Part shown: positions 27,746-37,879 of the stretch, piece by piece
How positions within the stretch are numbered: the first letter of the stretch is position 1
Layout: each line of letters starts with the position of its first letter
Source of the DNA: Pseudomonas graminis
Lineage (GTDB): Bacteria; Pseudomonadota; Gammaproteobacteria; Pseudomonadales; Pseudomonadaceae
Assembly: GCF_013201545.1 (NCBI RefSeq)
Contig: NZ_CP053746.1
Coordinates: 3,796,501 to 3,860,500, forward strand
Direction: 5' to 3'
Length of the DNA stretch: 64,000 nt
Position numbers and translations under genes: made by a program
The notes under the pieces: model-generated
Told to the model about the DNA's origin: nothing
The model's input: the letters and a program-made list of their open reading frames with translations, nothing else
Databases searched by the model: none

Positions 27746-27841
27746 CCTGTGGGAGTGAGCTTGCTCACGAAGAGGCCGGTACATCCACGAGATTTACAGC
27801 GTTTGAAACTCAGCTTTCGCGAGCAAGCTCGCTCCCACCAG
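27746..27841. repeat. REP inverted pair
   Basis: GTGGGAGTGAGCTTGCTCAC near 27749 faces GCGAGCAAGCTCGCTCCCAC near 27820, with about 50 bp between. It separates fucP from the mutarotase gene. Confidence 0.88.
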
Positions 27842-27872
27842 AGACCCATTCAGCAGCCGGCGCAGAGGGGTA

Positions 27873-29913
<2,041 letters not shown>

Positions 29914-29964
29914 TGTTGTTGTACTCCGTCCGTTTCATGCCTGGGCAAAGCTCTGGCGGGGTCC

Positions 29965-31242
29965 TCAGCCTTTATACGCGTACTGCTCCCGCGAAGCGGA
30001 TTTCATCTGAATCGAGAACCCAGGCGCCGCCGGTGGCAGATACGCGGCATCGCGAATCACGCAGGGGTCTTCAAAATGCTCATGCAGGTGATCGACGTAC
30101 TCCACGACCCGACCTTCATGGGTCCCGGCGATGCACAGAAAGTCGATCATCGACAGGTGCTGCACGTACTCGCACAGCCCGACGCCGCCGGCATGGGGGC
30201 AGACCGGCAGCTGGTATTTGGCGGCCATCAGCATCACCGCCAGCACCTCGTTGACCCCGCCGAGGCGGCAAGCGTCGATCTGCACCACGTCGATGGCCCC
30301 GCGCATGATCAGCTGCTTGAAGACAATGCGGTTCTGGCACATCTCGCCAGTCGCCACCTTCACCGGGTGCACGCCGAGACGAATGGTGCGATGGCCCTCG
30401 ACGTCATCGGGGCTGGTCGGTTCTTCGATGAACCACGGCTTGGCGAACGCCAGCTCGCGCACCCAGTCGATGGCCTCGCCGACCTCCCAGACCTGATTGG
30501 CGTCAATCATCAAATGGCGGTCCGGCCCCAGCACTTCCCGGGCGATACGCACACGGCGGATATCGTCCTGCAGGTCGCGGCCGACCTTCAGTTTGATGTG
30601 GGAAAACCCGCCGTCTACCGCTTCCTGACACAGCCGGCGCAGCTTGTCGTCCGGATAGCCGAGCCAGCCCGCCGAGGTGGTGTAGCAGGGGTAACCGTCG
30701 GCCAGCAGCGTTTGCAGCCGTTGCGCCTTGCCCTCGGCGCGCTCGGTCAGCAGGGTCACGGCTTCGTCGGGCGTGATGCAGTCGGTGATGTAGCGAAAAT
30801 CGATGCAACGCACCAGTTGCGCCGGGGTCATTTCCGCCACCAGTTGCCACACCGGCTTGCCCTCGGACTTGGCCCACAAATCCCATGTGGCATTGACCAC
30901 AGCGCCGGTCGCCAGGTGAATCGCGCCCTTGTCCGGGCCGATCCAGCGCAACTGGCTGTCGCTGGTGACGTGGCGCCAGAAACGGCCCATGTCTTCGGCG
31001 ATCCACGCCAGCTTCAAGCCGACCATCACGCCGGCCAGCGCCTTGATCGCTGCGCAGCAGATCTCGTTGCCGCGACCGATGGTGAACGTCAGGCCGTGGC
31101 CCTGCAGGGTCGGGTGATCGGTTTCGAGAATGACGTAGGCCGCCGAGTAATCGGGGTCCGGGTTCATCGCGTCGGAGCCGTCGAGAAATTGCGAGGTGGG
31201 GAAACGAATGTCTTCAACGCGCAAGGCGGTGATGGTGGTCAT
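29965..31242 (-). CDS. L-fuconate dehydratase (enolase superfamily)
   Basis: A 425-residue enzyme that dehydrates L-fuconate to 2-keto-3-deoxy-L-fuconate. All catalytic residues expected for the family are in place: K217-x-K219, metal ligands D247, E273 or E274, and E300, and base H350. The start at 31242 (MTTITALRVED) has AGGGA at good spacing; an ATG 18 bp upstream does not. It lies 51 bp upstream of the lactonase gene. Assignment is strong because the residue spacing equals that of the characterised Xanthomonas enzyme as I recall it. Confidence 0.92.
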   Translation of the reverse strand: MTTITALRVEDIRFPTSQFLDGSDAMNPDPDYSAAYVILETDHPTLQGHGLTFTIGRGNEICCAAIKALAGVMVGLKLAWIAEDMGRFWRHVTSDSQLRWIGPDKGAIHLATGAVVNATWDLWAKSEGKPVWQLVAEMTPAQLVRCIDFRYITDCITPDEAVTLLTERAEGKAQRLQTLLADGYPCYTTSAGWLGYPDDKLRRLCQEAVDGGFSHIKLKVGRDLQDDIRRVRIAREVLGPDRHLMIDANQVWEVGEAIDWVRELAFAKPWFIEEPTSPDDVEGHRTIRLGVHPVKVATGEMCQNRIVFKQLIMRGAIDVVQIDACRLGGVNEVLAVMLMAAKYQLPVCPHAGGVGLCEYVQHLSMIDFLCIAGTHEGRVVEYVDHLHEHFEDPCVIRDAAYLPPAAPGFSIQMKSASREQYAYKG

Positions 31243-31340
31243 GGCGGGTCCCTTTGGCATTGTTATGGGCAGCGCGGCGTATTGGGAAAACTGGAAAACC
31301 TAGTGTATCGGCACCACATGAATCTCAGGTCCACGAGGTC

Positions 31341-31540
31341 CTGTAGGAGTGACCGGGGTGGCGCTCCACCTTGCTCGCGAACGCGGTGGATCGGGCAACA
31401 CGGATGCGCCAGACCCATAGCTTTCTCGACCGTCGTAACCTCCGATTGCTCCTACAGTGGATTTGCGTGTGCCCCGAATTTTGAATACCCCAATGACCTG
31501 TAGGAGCAAGGTGGAGCGCCACCCCGGTCGCTCCCACAGG
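31341..31540. repeat. Long inverted repeat with GACCGGGGTGGCGCTCCACC arms
   Basis: A 30-nt arm at about 31347-31376 matches, inverted with one mismatch, an arm at about 31503-31532. Each outer end carries CTGTAGGAG or CTCCCACAGG. About 125 bp separate the arms, and a further TTGCTCCTACAG/TGTAGGAGCAA pair lies inside. It lies between the dehydratase and hydrolase genes, so it would be transcribed within the operon and could affect mRNA stability. Confidence 0.85.
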
Positions 31541-31556
31541 AACGGTGTTTGCTGCC

Positions 31557-32402
31557 TCAGGCGTCGACCGTCAGCTGCTGCTGTTCGCCCAAGCCTTCGA
31601 TGCCCAGACGCATCGTCTGGCCGGCGCGCAGGAATACCGGCTCCGGTTTGATCCCCAGGCCCACGCCCGGCGGCGTACCGGTGGAGATCACGTCGCCCGG
31701 CTGCAGGCTCATGAACTGGCTCAGGTAGCTCACCAGTTTGGGAATCTGGAAAATCATCGTCCGCGTGTTGCCGTTCTGGTAGCGCTTGCCGTCGACTTCC
31801 AGCCACAGGTTGAGCTGATGGGGATCGGCGATTTCATCGCGGGTCACCAGCCACGGGCCGATCGGGCCGAAGGTGTCGCAGCCCTTGCCTTTGTCCCAGG
31901 TGCCGCCGCGCTCGATCTGGAACTCACGCTCGGATACGTCGTTGATCACGCAATAACCCGCCACGTGCTCCAGCGCATCGGCCTCGTCGATGTAGCGACC
32001 GCCCTTGCCGATGACCACGCCCAGCTCGACTTCCCAGTCGGTCTTCTTCGAGTTGCGCGGGATTTCCACGTTGTCGTTGGGACCGACAATGGCGCTGGTC
32101 CACTTGTTGAAAATGATCGGTTCTTTTGGAATATCCGCGCCGGTTTCAGCCGCGTGGTCGGCGTAGTTCAGGCCGATGCAGATGAACTTGCCAATCTTGC
32201 CCACGCACGGGCCCAGGCGCGGGTTGCCCTCAACCAGCGGCAGGCTGTTGACGTCCTGGGACTGCAAGTGCGCGATGCTTTCCGGGCTCAGGGCGGTGCC
32301 CGAAAGGTCGCCAATCAGATCGGTCAGATCGCGAATGCGGCCGTTGCTGTCCAGCAGGCCTGGGCGCTCTTGACCGGGTTCGCCGTAACGCAGCAATTTC
32401 AT
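31557..32402 (-). CDS. FAH-family hydrolase, probable 2,4-diketo-3-deoxy-L-fuconate hydrolase
   Basis: A 281-residue fumarylacetoacetase-fold protein. GLNYADHAAETG (about 73-84), PIIFNKW..AI.GP, and the metal-binding DWEVELGVVIGKGGRYI (about 120-136). The C-terminal GDVISTGTPPGVGLG is typical. In this pathway it cleaves the diketo acid to pyruvate and L-lactate. AGAGGA precedes the ATG. FAH proteins also act in aromatic breakdown, so the substrate is inferred from context. Confidence 0.88.
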   Translation of the reverse strand: MKLLRYGEPGQERPGLLDSNGRIRDLTDLIGDLSGTALSPESIAHLQSQDVNSLPLVEGNPRLGPCVGKIGKFICIGLNYADHAAETGADIPKEPIIFNKWTSAIVGPNDNVEIPRNSKKTDWEVELGVVIGKGGRYIDEADALEHVAGYCVINDVSEREFQIERGGTWDKGKGCDTFGPIGPWLVTRDEIADPHQLNLWLEVDGKRYQNGNTRTMIFQIPKLVSYLSQFMSLQPGDVISTGTPPGVGLGIKPEPVFLRAGQTMRLGIEGLGEQQQLTVDA

Positions 32403-32465
32403 GGGGTGTCCTCTAGAGGTGATTGATCAGAATTTGGTTTGATGTCGAAGCAAGGCTTGGCGGGC

Positions 32466-33206
32466 TCAGTTGCTCCAGCCGCCGTCGATGATCTGCGCGG
32501 TGCCAGTGGTAAAGCCGCTGGCGGACGAGCCCAGGTACAGCGCCAGTTGGGCGATTTCCTCGGGCGTGCCCAGGCGTCCCATCGGCTGGCGTGCTTCGAA
32601 CGCCGCGTAGACTTCCGCCTCTTCGCGGCCCTCGCGCGCCGCCTGATCGGCCACCCGCTGACGCAGGGAAGGGGATTCCACGGTGCCGGGGCAGATGCAG
32701 TTGCAGCGGATGTTCTGCCCGACGAAGTCGGCCGCGACCGAACGGGTGATGCCGATCACGGCGGCCTTGCTGGCGCAGTAGGCGAAGCGGTTGGGCACAC
32801 CTTTGATGGCCGAGGCGACCGACGACATGTTGATGATCGAGCCGCCGCCATTGGCCAGCATCGCCGGCAGAAACGCGCGGATCATCTTGTACATCGCCGT
32901 GACGTTGAGGTCGAAAGCGAAGCGCCAGTCGTCATCGGAGCATTCGAGGATGTTGCCGCTGTGTACCACGCCCGCGCAGTTGAACAGCACGTCCAGCGCG
33001 CCCACTTCGGCGGCCAGCCGTTCGATGGCGGCGTGATCGGTGACGTCGAGCACTCGTTTGTGCACGCCTTGCAGGTGATCCAGCGCTGCGCCGTTGATGT
33101 CGACGGCAAAGACTTCCGCGCCAGCCTTCAGATAAGCCTCGACGCTGGCTTGACCGATGCCCTGGGCGGCGGCTGTGATGAGCACTCGCTTACCGGTGAG
33201 GTCCAT
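32466..33206 (-). CDS. SDR oxidoreductase, probable 2-keto-3-deoxy-L-fuconate dehydrogenase
   Basis: A 246-residue SDR of the BDH2/DHRS6-like type: the cofactor loop reads TAAAQGIG (11-18, with Ala in place of the first Gly), NCAG at 76-79, Ser at 129, and YCASK at 143-147. It would oxidise 2-keto-3-deoxy-L-fuconate to the 2,4-diketo acid. It is the first gene of the leftward fucose operon, with the GntR regulator divergent. AAGGGA lies 5 nt before the ATG. Confidence 0.85.
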   Translation of the reverse strand: MDLTGKRVLITAAAQGIGQASVEAYLKAGAEVFAVDINGAALDHLQGVHKRVLDVTDHAAIERLAAEVGALDVLFNCAGVVHSGNILECSDDDWRFAFDLNVTAMYKMIRAFLPAMLANGGGSIINMSSVASAIKGVPNRFAYCASKAAVIGITRSVAADFVGQNIRCNCICPGTVESPSLRQRVADQAAREGREEAEVYAAFEARQPMGRLGTPEEIAQLALYLGSSASGFTTGTAQIIDGGWSN

Positions 33207-33339
33207 GTTGATCCCTTGTTTTTATTGTTGAGACGACCCGACTGTGGGGTCTGTTGATCTAACCGGGGCCGCGCGATGAGCTGGATTGGATGCACGCGAA
33301 CCCTCGTGGGGTTTGCTATGCTCCGCTCACTGCGGCGCT

Positions 33340-33358
33340 CCAATGGTCAGGCCATTGG
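33340..33358. promoter_or_regulatory. Candidate operator in the fucose divergent region
   Basis: CCAATGG-TCAGG-CCATTGG is a perfect 7-bp inverted repeat between the divergent SDR and GntR genes. It includes TGGTCAGGCCA, close to the TGGTnnnACCA core typical of FadR-type GntR sites. Binding by the adjacent regulator is inferred. Confidence 0.45.
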
Positions 33359-33439
33359 TCCTGTTTTTAGCACTTGTCATGGACTGCAACAAGGTCATTT
33401 TTCGATCCAGTGCGCTGTAATTTTCCGAGCCGATTTCCG

Positions 33440-34201
33440 ATGCCAATCCAAGTAATTGATAACCAGAGACTTTATCGCCAGATCGCCGATCAGCTCCGCG
33501 CGCTGATCGACAGCGGCGAATTTCCACCGGGCAGCCGCCTGCCGGCCGAACGTGAACTGGCGAAGATGCTGGGCGTCAGCAGGGCCTCGGTGCGCGAGGC
33601 GATGATTGCGTTGGAGGTGATCGGGCTTGTAGACGTGCGGGTGGGCAATGGCGTGCTGGTATGCGAACCGCCGGTGCGGGTGCTGTCCGATGAACCGGTG
33701 ATGACCCAGGTCACCCGGGACCAGTGGAAGGACGTCGACCCCGAGCTTGGCATTGAAGTGGATTTCAGCGCGGAAATCCCGCCTTTTGCCTTGCTCCAGG
33801 CCAGACGGCTGATTGAACCGGAAGCGGCGGCGCTGGCGGCACAAAACGCCAGCGATGAAGAGCTCGAAGCGATCCGGGAGGCCTTCGAACGCAATGCGCG
33901 GGATAACCGTGAACATTCCCACACCCACCCGGGTGACCGCCTGTTCCACATCCGCATTGCCCAGGCCTCGGGCAATCCGGCGTATGCGCTGATGATCAAG
34001 CACCTGCTCGGGCATCAGTACGGCAGCATGTTCCAGCGGCTACAGGCGCACTACACTTCCGACGACATGCCGTTCCGCTCCGAGCACGAACACCGCCTGA
34101 TCCTCGACGCCCTGCAAAGCCGGAATGCAGAAGCCGCGAAGCAGGCGATGGCGGGGCATCTGGATGAAGTCATCCGGATCTTCAGCCGGGGCGGGGTGTA
34201 G
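33440..34201 (+). CDS. GntR-family regulator (FadR subfamily) of the fucose genes
   Basis: A 253-residue regulator. N-terminal winged helix: LYRQIADQLRALIDSGEFPPGSRLP..RELA..LGVSRASVREA (about 10-55). C-terminal all-helical FCD ligand domain (about 100-245) with the metal-type residues D.LFHIRIAQASGN and EHRLILDAL. It is divergent from the fucose operon, so it probably represses it until a pathway intermediate binds. Start chosen at MPIQVIDNQR, which begins the conserved region; the open frame extends 66 bp further upstream without a likely site. Confidence 0.9.
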   Translation: MPIQVIDNQRLYRQIADQLRALIDSGEFPPGSRLPAERELAKMLGVSRASVREAMIALEVIGLVDVRVGNGVLVCEPPVRVLSDEPVMTQVTRDQWKDVDPELGIEVDFSAEIPPFALLQARRLIEPEAAALAAQNASDEELEAIREAFERNARDNREHSHTHPGDRLFHIRIAQASGNPAYALMIKHLLGHQYGSMFQRLQAHYTSDDMPFRSEHEHRLILDALQSRNAEAAKQAMAGHLDEVIRIFSRGGV

Positions 34202-34244
34202 CTCGTAAAGCGGAAACACATCAGATGTAGCTGCTGGCGGAGAA

Positions 34245-34340
34245 CTTGTGGGAGCGAGCTTGCTCGCGAATGCTGACTTCCAGCCGCTAAAGATGCAGTG
34301 GCTGGACCGGAGCCTTCGTGAGCAAGCTCACTCCCACCAG
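34245..34340. repeat. REP inverted pair
   Basis: GTGGGAGCGAGCTTGCTCGCG at 34248 faces CGTGAGCAAGCTCACTCCCAC near 34317. It lies between the converging GntR and SDR genes. Confidence 0.88.
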
Positions 34341-34370
34341 ACCGCGCATGGCCCACCTTTCCATGACGCC

Positions 34371-35204
34371 TCACCCATCCGTCGAGCGCGACACCTCTTC
34401 CCATTCCGCAAACTCGGCCTCCAGCTGCGCCAGCTTTTCCCGCACCAGCTTTAACGCATCGCTGCCGAGCAACAGATGCGCTGGCGGGTTGGGGCTATCA
34501 ATCAGCTTGAGCATCGCATCTGCCGCCTTGACCGGATCGCCCGGCTGTTTGCCGCTGCGTTCTTCGCGGGCCTTGCGGATCGGGTCGAAGCTGGCGTCGT
34601 AATCGGCGATCTGCCGTGCAGTCCGTTGCATCGAACGGCCCGCCCAATCAGTGCGGAACGAGCCCGGCGCCACGGCCGTGACAAACACGTTGAACGGCTT
34701 CAGCTCCTTGCTCAGCGATTCGGAAATGCCTTCCAGCGCGAACTTGCTGCCGTGGTAATACGCGATGCCCGGCATCGTAATGAAGCCGCCCATGGAGGTC
34801 ACGTTGAGGATGTGCCCGCTTCGACGCTGGCGGAACAGCGGCACGAAGGCCTTGATGATCGCGACCGCGCCGAACACATTGACGTCGAACTGACGACGCA
34901 ACTCATCCAGCGGCGACTCCTCCACAATGCCCTCATGGCCATAACCGGCATTGTTCACCAGCACATCGATCGGCCCGAATGCGTTGTCCGCCTCGGCCAC
35001 CACGCGGTCGATGGCGTCGAAGTCGGTGACGTCCAGCAGCACGCCGTGGGCGCGGCCGGGTGCCTGGGCTTCAAATGCCTGAACGGCGTCTTCATTGCGC
35101 AGCGTGCCGATCACGATGTGACCCGCCGCCAGCGCCTGTTGCGCCAACGCCTGGCCGAAGCCGCTGCTGACACCGGTGATGAACAGGGTTTTGGTTTTGC
35201 TCAT
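34371..35204 (-). CDS. SDR-family oxidoreductase
   Basis: A 277-residue classical short-chain dehydrogenase: TGVSSGFGQAL (10-20), NNAGYG (about 85-90), Ser in NVTSMGG and YYHGSK (about 150-155). The family name in most genomes is a generic oxidoreductase with an NADP-type fold. It converges on the GntR gene and is not part of the fucose operon. Substrate unknown. Confidence 0.88.
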   Translation of the reverse strand: MSKTKTLFITGVSSGFGQALAQQALAAGHIVIGTLRNEDAVQAFEAQAPGRAHGVLLDVTDFDAIDRVVAEADNAFGPIDVLVNNAGYGHEGIVEESPLDELRRQFDVNVFGAVAIIKAFVPLFRQRRSGHILNVTSMGGFITMPGIAYYHGSKFALEGISESLSKELKPFNVFVTAVAPGSFRTDWAGRSMQRTARQIADYDASFDPIRKAREERSGKQPGDPVKAADAMLKLIDSPNPPAHLLLGSDALKLVREKLAQLEAEFAEWEEVSRSTDG

Positions 35205-35345
35205 AGCGCGTTTCCCCTCGGGGCCGAAGCCGTTGATCGTAGGCCCCCATGGTAGGAACCTTGCGCCCCAAGCCGATCACCCAGTTCTACGCGATCATTG
35301 CCTGATCCTGTTCTGGCTGGATGCCACGATGGCTGCTGCCGATCC

Positions 35346-35436
35346 CTGTAGGAGTGAGCTTGCTCGCGATCACGGTGTGTCAGTCAACTCACCTGCAACT
35401 GACACGCCGCAATCGCGAGCAAGCTCACTCCTACAA
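35346..35436. repeat. REP inverted pair with long stem
   Basis: TGTAGGAGTGAGCTTGCTCGCGAT at 35347 and ATCGCGAGCAAGCTCACTCCTACA near 35413 are exact reverse complements. GTGTGTCAGT/ACTGACACGC extends the pairing inside, so nearly the whole 90 bp can fold as one hairpin. Confidence 0.9.
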
Positions 35437-35449
35437 CATCGTGGGTATA

Positions 35450-36844
35450 TCAAACTCGTGGATTGGCCGTGTTCTTCGTCACCAACCGCAAGCCGCTCGC
35501 CACACTGCCCACCGCCGCGAAGCCCGCGCCGATGCTCAACGCCAGCACCGGGCCGTGGGTGCTGGAAATGCCGAAACTCAAGGCCACCAACGCCGCACCC
35601 GTGGCCTGACCGATCAGGCGAGCGGTCGCAATCGTGCCGCTGGCGCCGCTGGAGCGTTCTTTCGGCGCGCTGGTCATCAGCGCTTTCTGATTCGGCGCCT
35701 GGAAGAAACCGAAGCCGATGCCGCACAGCATCATTCGCGCGATGATCGACATCACGCTGGCGTCGGCGGGCATGCTCGCCAGAGAAATCATCCCCAGGCA
35801 CAGCATCGCCAGGCCGATCCCGCCCAATAGCCCCGGTGGATAGCGGTCAGACATACGCCCGGCAAACGGCGCGATCATCGCCACCACCACCGACCACGGC
35901 GTCATCAGAAATCCGGTCTGGATAGGGTCGCGGCCCAGGGTGCTTTCAAAAAAGAATGGCAGCGACACGAACGCCAGCCCTTGGGTGGCGAACGAGCAGA
36001 ACGCCGTCAGCGCCGACAACGCAAACATCGGCCGCTTGAGCAAATCCAGGGGGAACATCGGCGCAGGGTGCCCGACCTCGCGCTTGAGCATCAGCGCGCC
36101 CCCCACCAGAAAGATCGCCAGCGCGATCAGCACGCTGGCCATCGAACCCAGCTGCGCCGCCTGACTCAGGGCGAAGATCAGAGCGCCGAAGGTGATGACG
36201 TTGAGAACGGCGGTAACGCGGTCGAAGGTCAGCGTGCCGAGGCGCGTCGCGGGCAGCGAATTCCAGGCGAACACCAGCGCGAACAGCCCGACGGGCAGGT
36301 TGATCGCAAACAGCCACGGCCAGCTCGCCACCGACAACACCAGCGACGCGACGGTCGGGCCGATGGAAAACGACGTGCCGACCACCAGCGCGTTCATGCC
36401 CAGCCCGCGCCCGAGCCGTTCGTGAGGAAAGATCGAGCCGATCAGCGCGGCGTTGACGCTCATGATCGCGCTGGCGCCGATGCCCTGCAGCACGCGAGCA
36501 ACAGTCAGCGTGGGCAACGACCATGCGAGTGCACACAACGCCGACGACACCACAAACAGAATCAGCCCGCCCAGATACACCTTGCGATGGCCAAGCACAC
36601 CCCCCAGCGCCGCGAACGGCAGCAGCGTGGCGACGGCAGCGAGCTGGTAGGCGTTGATGATCCACACCGACGCGGCGGGCGAGGCGTTCAGATCGGCAGC
36701 GATGGCGGGGAGGGCAGTATTGGCGATGGCGGTGTCGAGGGTGGCGAGGGCGATTGACATCAAAATCGCCGCCATGCCGCGAAACTCGCGAGGGGTGAGT
36801 TTATTGCCGACGCGCGGCGCATCCTGAGTGGCGGGCTGGACCAT
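35450..36844 (-). CDS. MFS transporter, DHA2-like drug exporter
   Basis: A 464-residue inner-membrane protein with about 14 hydrophobic segments. LDTAIANTALPAIAADL in helix 1 and WIINAYQLAAVATLLPFAALGGVLGHRKVYL are the DHA2 (EmrB/QacA) signature regions; RVLQGIGASAIMS is motif B/C-like. Start at the ATG 36844 (GGAG 11 nt upstream); a TTG 9 bp earlier sits too close to that site. Substrate unknown. It lies alone between repeats. Confidence 0.88.
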   Translation of the reverse strand: MVQPATQDAPRVGNKLTPREFRGMAAILMSIALATLDTAIANTALPAIAADLNASPAASVWIINAYQLAAVATLLPFAALGGVLGHRKVYLGGLILFVVSSALCALAWSLPTLTVARVLQGIGASAIMSVNAALIGSIFPHERLGRGLGMNALVVGTSFSIGPTVASLVLSVASWPWLFAINLPVGLFALVFAWNSLPATRLGTLTFDRVTAVLNVITFGALIFALSQAAQLGSMASVLIALAIFLVGGALMLKREVGHPAPMFPLDLLKRPMFALSALTAFCSFATQGLAFVSLPFFFESTLGRDPIQTGFLMTPWSVVVAMIAPFAGRMSDRYPPGLLGGIGLAMLCLGMISLASMPADASVMSIIARMMLCGIGFGFFQAPNQKALMTSAPKERSSGASGTIATARLIGQATGAALVALSFGISSTHGPVLALSIGAGFAAVGSVASGLRLVTKNTANPRV

Positions 36845-37007
36845 TATCGACAACGCTCCGGGGATGAACTTCAGGCGAGTCTGCAGGCGCAGACGAAAGC
36901 GCGATGGTGCCGTTTTGTTAGGGTGCTACGCAATGACACATCCGCGAGAGTGAGCGCCGGGTGCCGCATTCAAGTGCGAAGCTGCAAAAATGGATAACGC
37001 TGAAATC

Positions 37008-37101
37008 CCTGTGGGAGCGAGCCTGCTCGCGAAGACTTAGGCTAAACCCAAAGAGATTCAGCGGCTGTACCGACCTCTTCGTGAGCAAGCTCACTCCACA
37101 G
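37008..37101. repeat. REP inverted pair
   Basis: TGTGGGAGCGAGCCTGCTCGCGAAG at 37012 faces CTTCGTGAGCAAGCTCACTCCACA near 37077. It is an intergenic copy of the same family as 27746 and 34245. Confidence 0.87.
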
Positions 37102-37158
37102 ATGCTCATGAAAGTTGGACCCCGTGATCAGAGCAGAAATCTGATCGGGTATCCGACC

Positions 37159-37443
37159 TCAACCCCCCGCTGTATCAATGTCCTTATCCAGCTCACCAGT
37201 CTGCCGTTCCTCTTTGGTGGTGTCCGGCGACTCATGCTCTTCAGGCTCGAAATCAGGCGTGAAACTGTTCTCGCCCGTCAGTTTGCCATTGTTCTCCTGA
37301 CTCTGCGCGCCATCCTCGAACTGGCTCTGCGACCCGCCCTGGTTCTTCAACGCATCGTTCTGCGCCAGACTGCTATCCGGCGTCTCTGGATTAATCGCCG
37401 GGTCGTTGCGGTTGACGGTTTGATCATTGTTCTGGGTAGCCAT
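37159..37443 (-). CDS. Small hydrophilic, acidic protein
   Basis: A 94-residue protein starting MATQNNDQTVNRNDPAINP. It is rich in N, Q, D, E, S and T, has no hydrophobic core and is probably disordered. GAGGT lies 5 nt before the ATG at 37443; a Met six codons upstream is an alternative. Longer versions that run into the repeat element at 37600 are artefacts. Function unknown. Confidence 0.65.
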   Translation of the reverse strand: MATQNNDQTVNRNDPAINPETPDSSLAQNDALKNQGGSQSQFEDGAQSQENNGKLTGENSFTPDFEPEEHESPDTTKEERQTGELDKDIDTAGG

Positions 37444-37542
37444 ATGCACCTCTTCTGTCATATCCCGTTCGCAGGACTTACAGATATCGAGGGCAACTAA
37501 GGGCAAGGGTTCGATCAAAGTGCTGATCGGCAACGCGCATAC

Positions 37543-37571
37543 CTGTGGGACCGGCTTCAGCCGGGAAGCCT
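37543..37571. repeat. Single REP copy
   Basis: One GTGGGACCGGCTTCAGCCGGGAAG unit with no inverted partner close by. Confidence 0.85.
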
Positions 37572-37599
37572 TTGATCTGCTTTTGATCTTCAACCACAA

Positions 37600-37870
37600 A
37601 AAGTCCAGACAACACCAAACGCGACTTTGGTGCAGGCTGAACGCAGCTCTCGAGGAGTGGGCCGAGCGGCATGGATGCCGCGAGAGCCGCCCCCCGCCAT
37701 GGATGGCGGATGGCGGCGGGCCCACGGAGCGAGACCGGAGTGAAGGAACCCCGAGGTACGAGGGGCCCAACCAGGAGCAAGCACCCTTGGTTACTTGGGG
37801 TGCTTTTCCAAGTAACTCGCCGAAGGCGAAACTGTCTGCCCCCAGGCAGACGCCCTTGATCTTGATCTTT
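37600..37870. repeat. Long intergenic repeat of Pseudomonas type
   Basis: This stretch has features I associate with a widespread pseudomonad intergenic element: a hairpin GGTTACTTGG...CCAAGTAAC (about 37787-37815), a CGCCCCCCGCCATGGATGG core and CCCCAGGCAGACGCCC near the right end. It yields proline- and arginine-rich open frames on several strands that are not genes. Copy number must be confirmed by genome search. Confidence 0.45.
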
Positions 37871-37879
37871 AAAAAACGG

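Noticed and set aside
37444..37784. Arg- and Pro-rich frames in the 37600 repeat, including an N-terminal extension of the 37159 gene
   Set aside because: They are composed of REP and repeat DNA; the ATG at 37443 has a good ribosome binding site.
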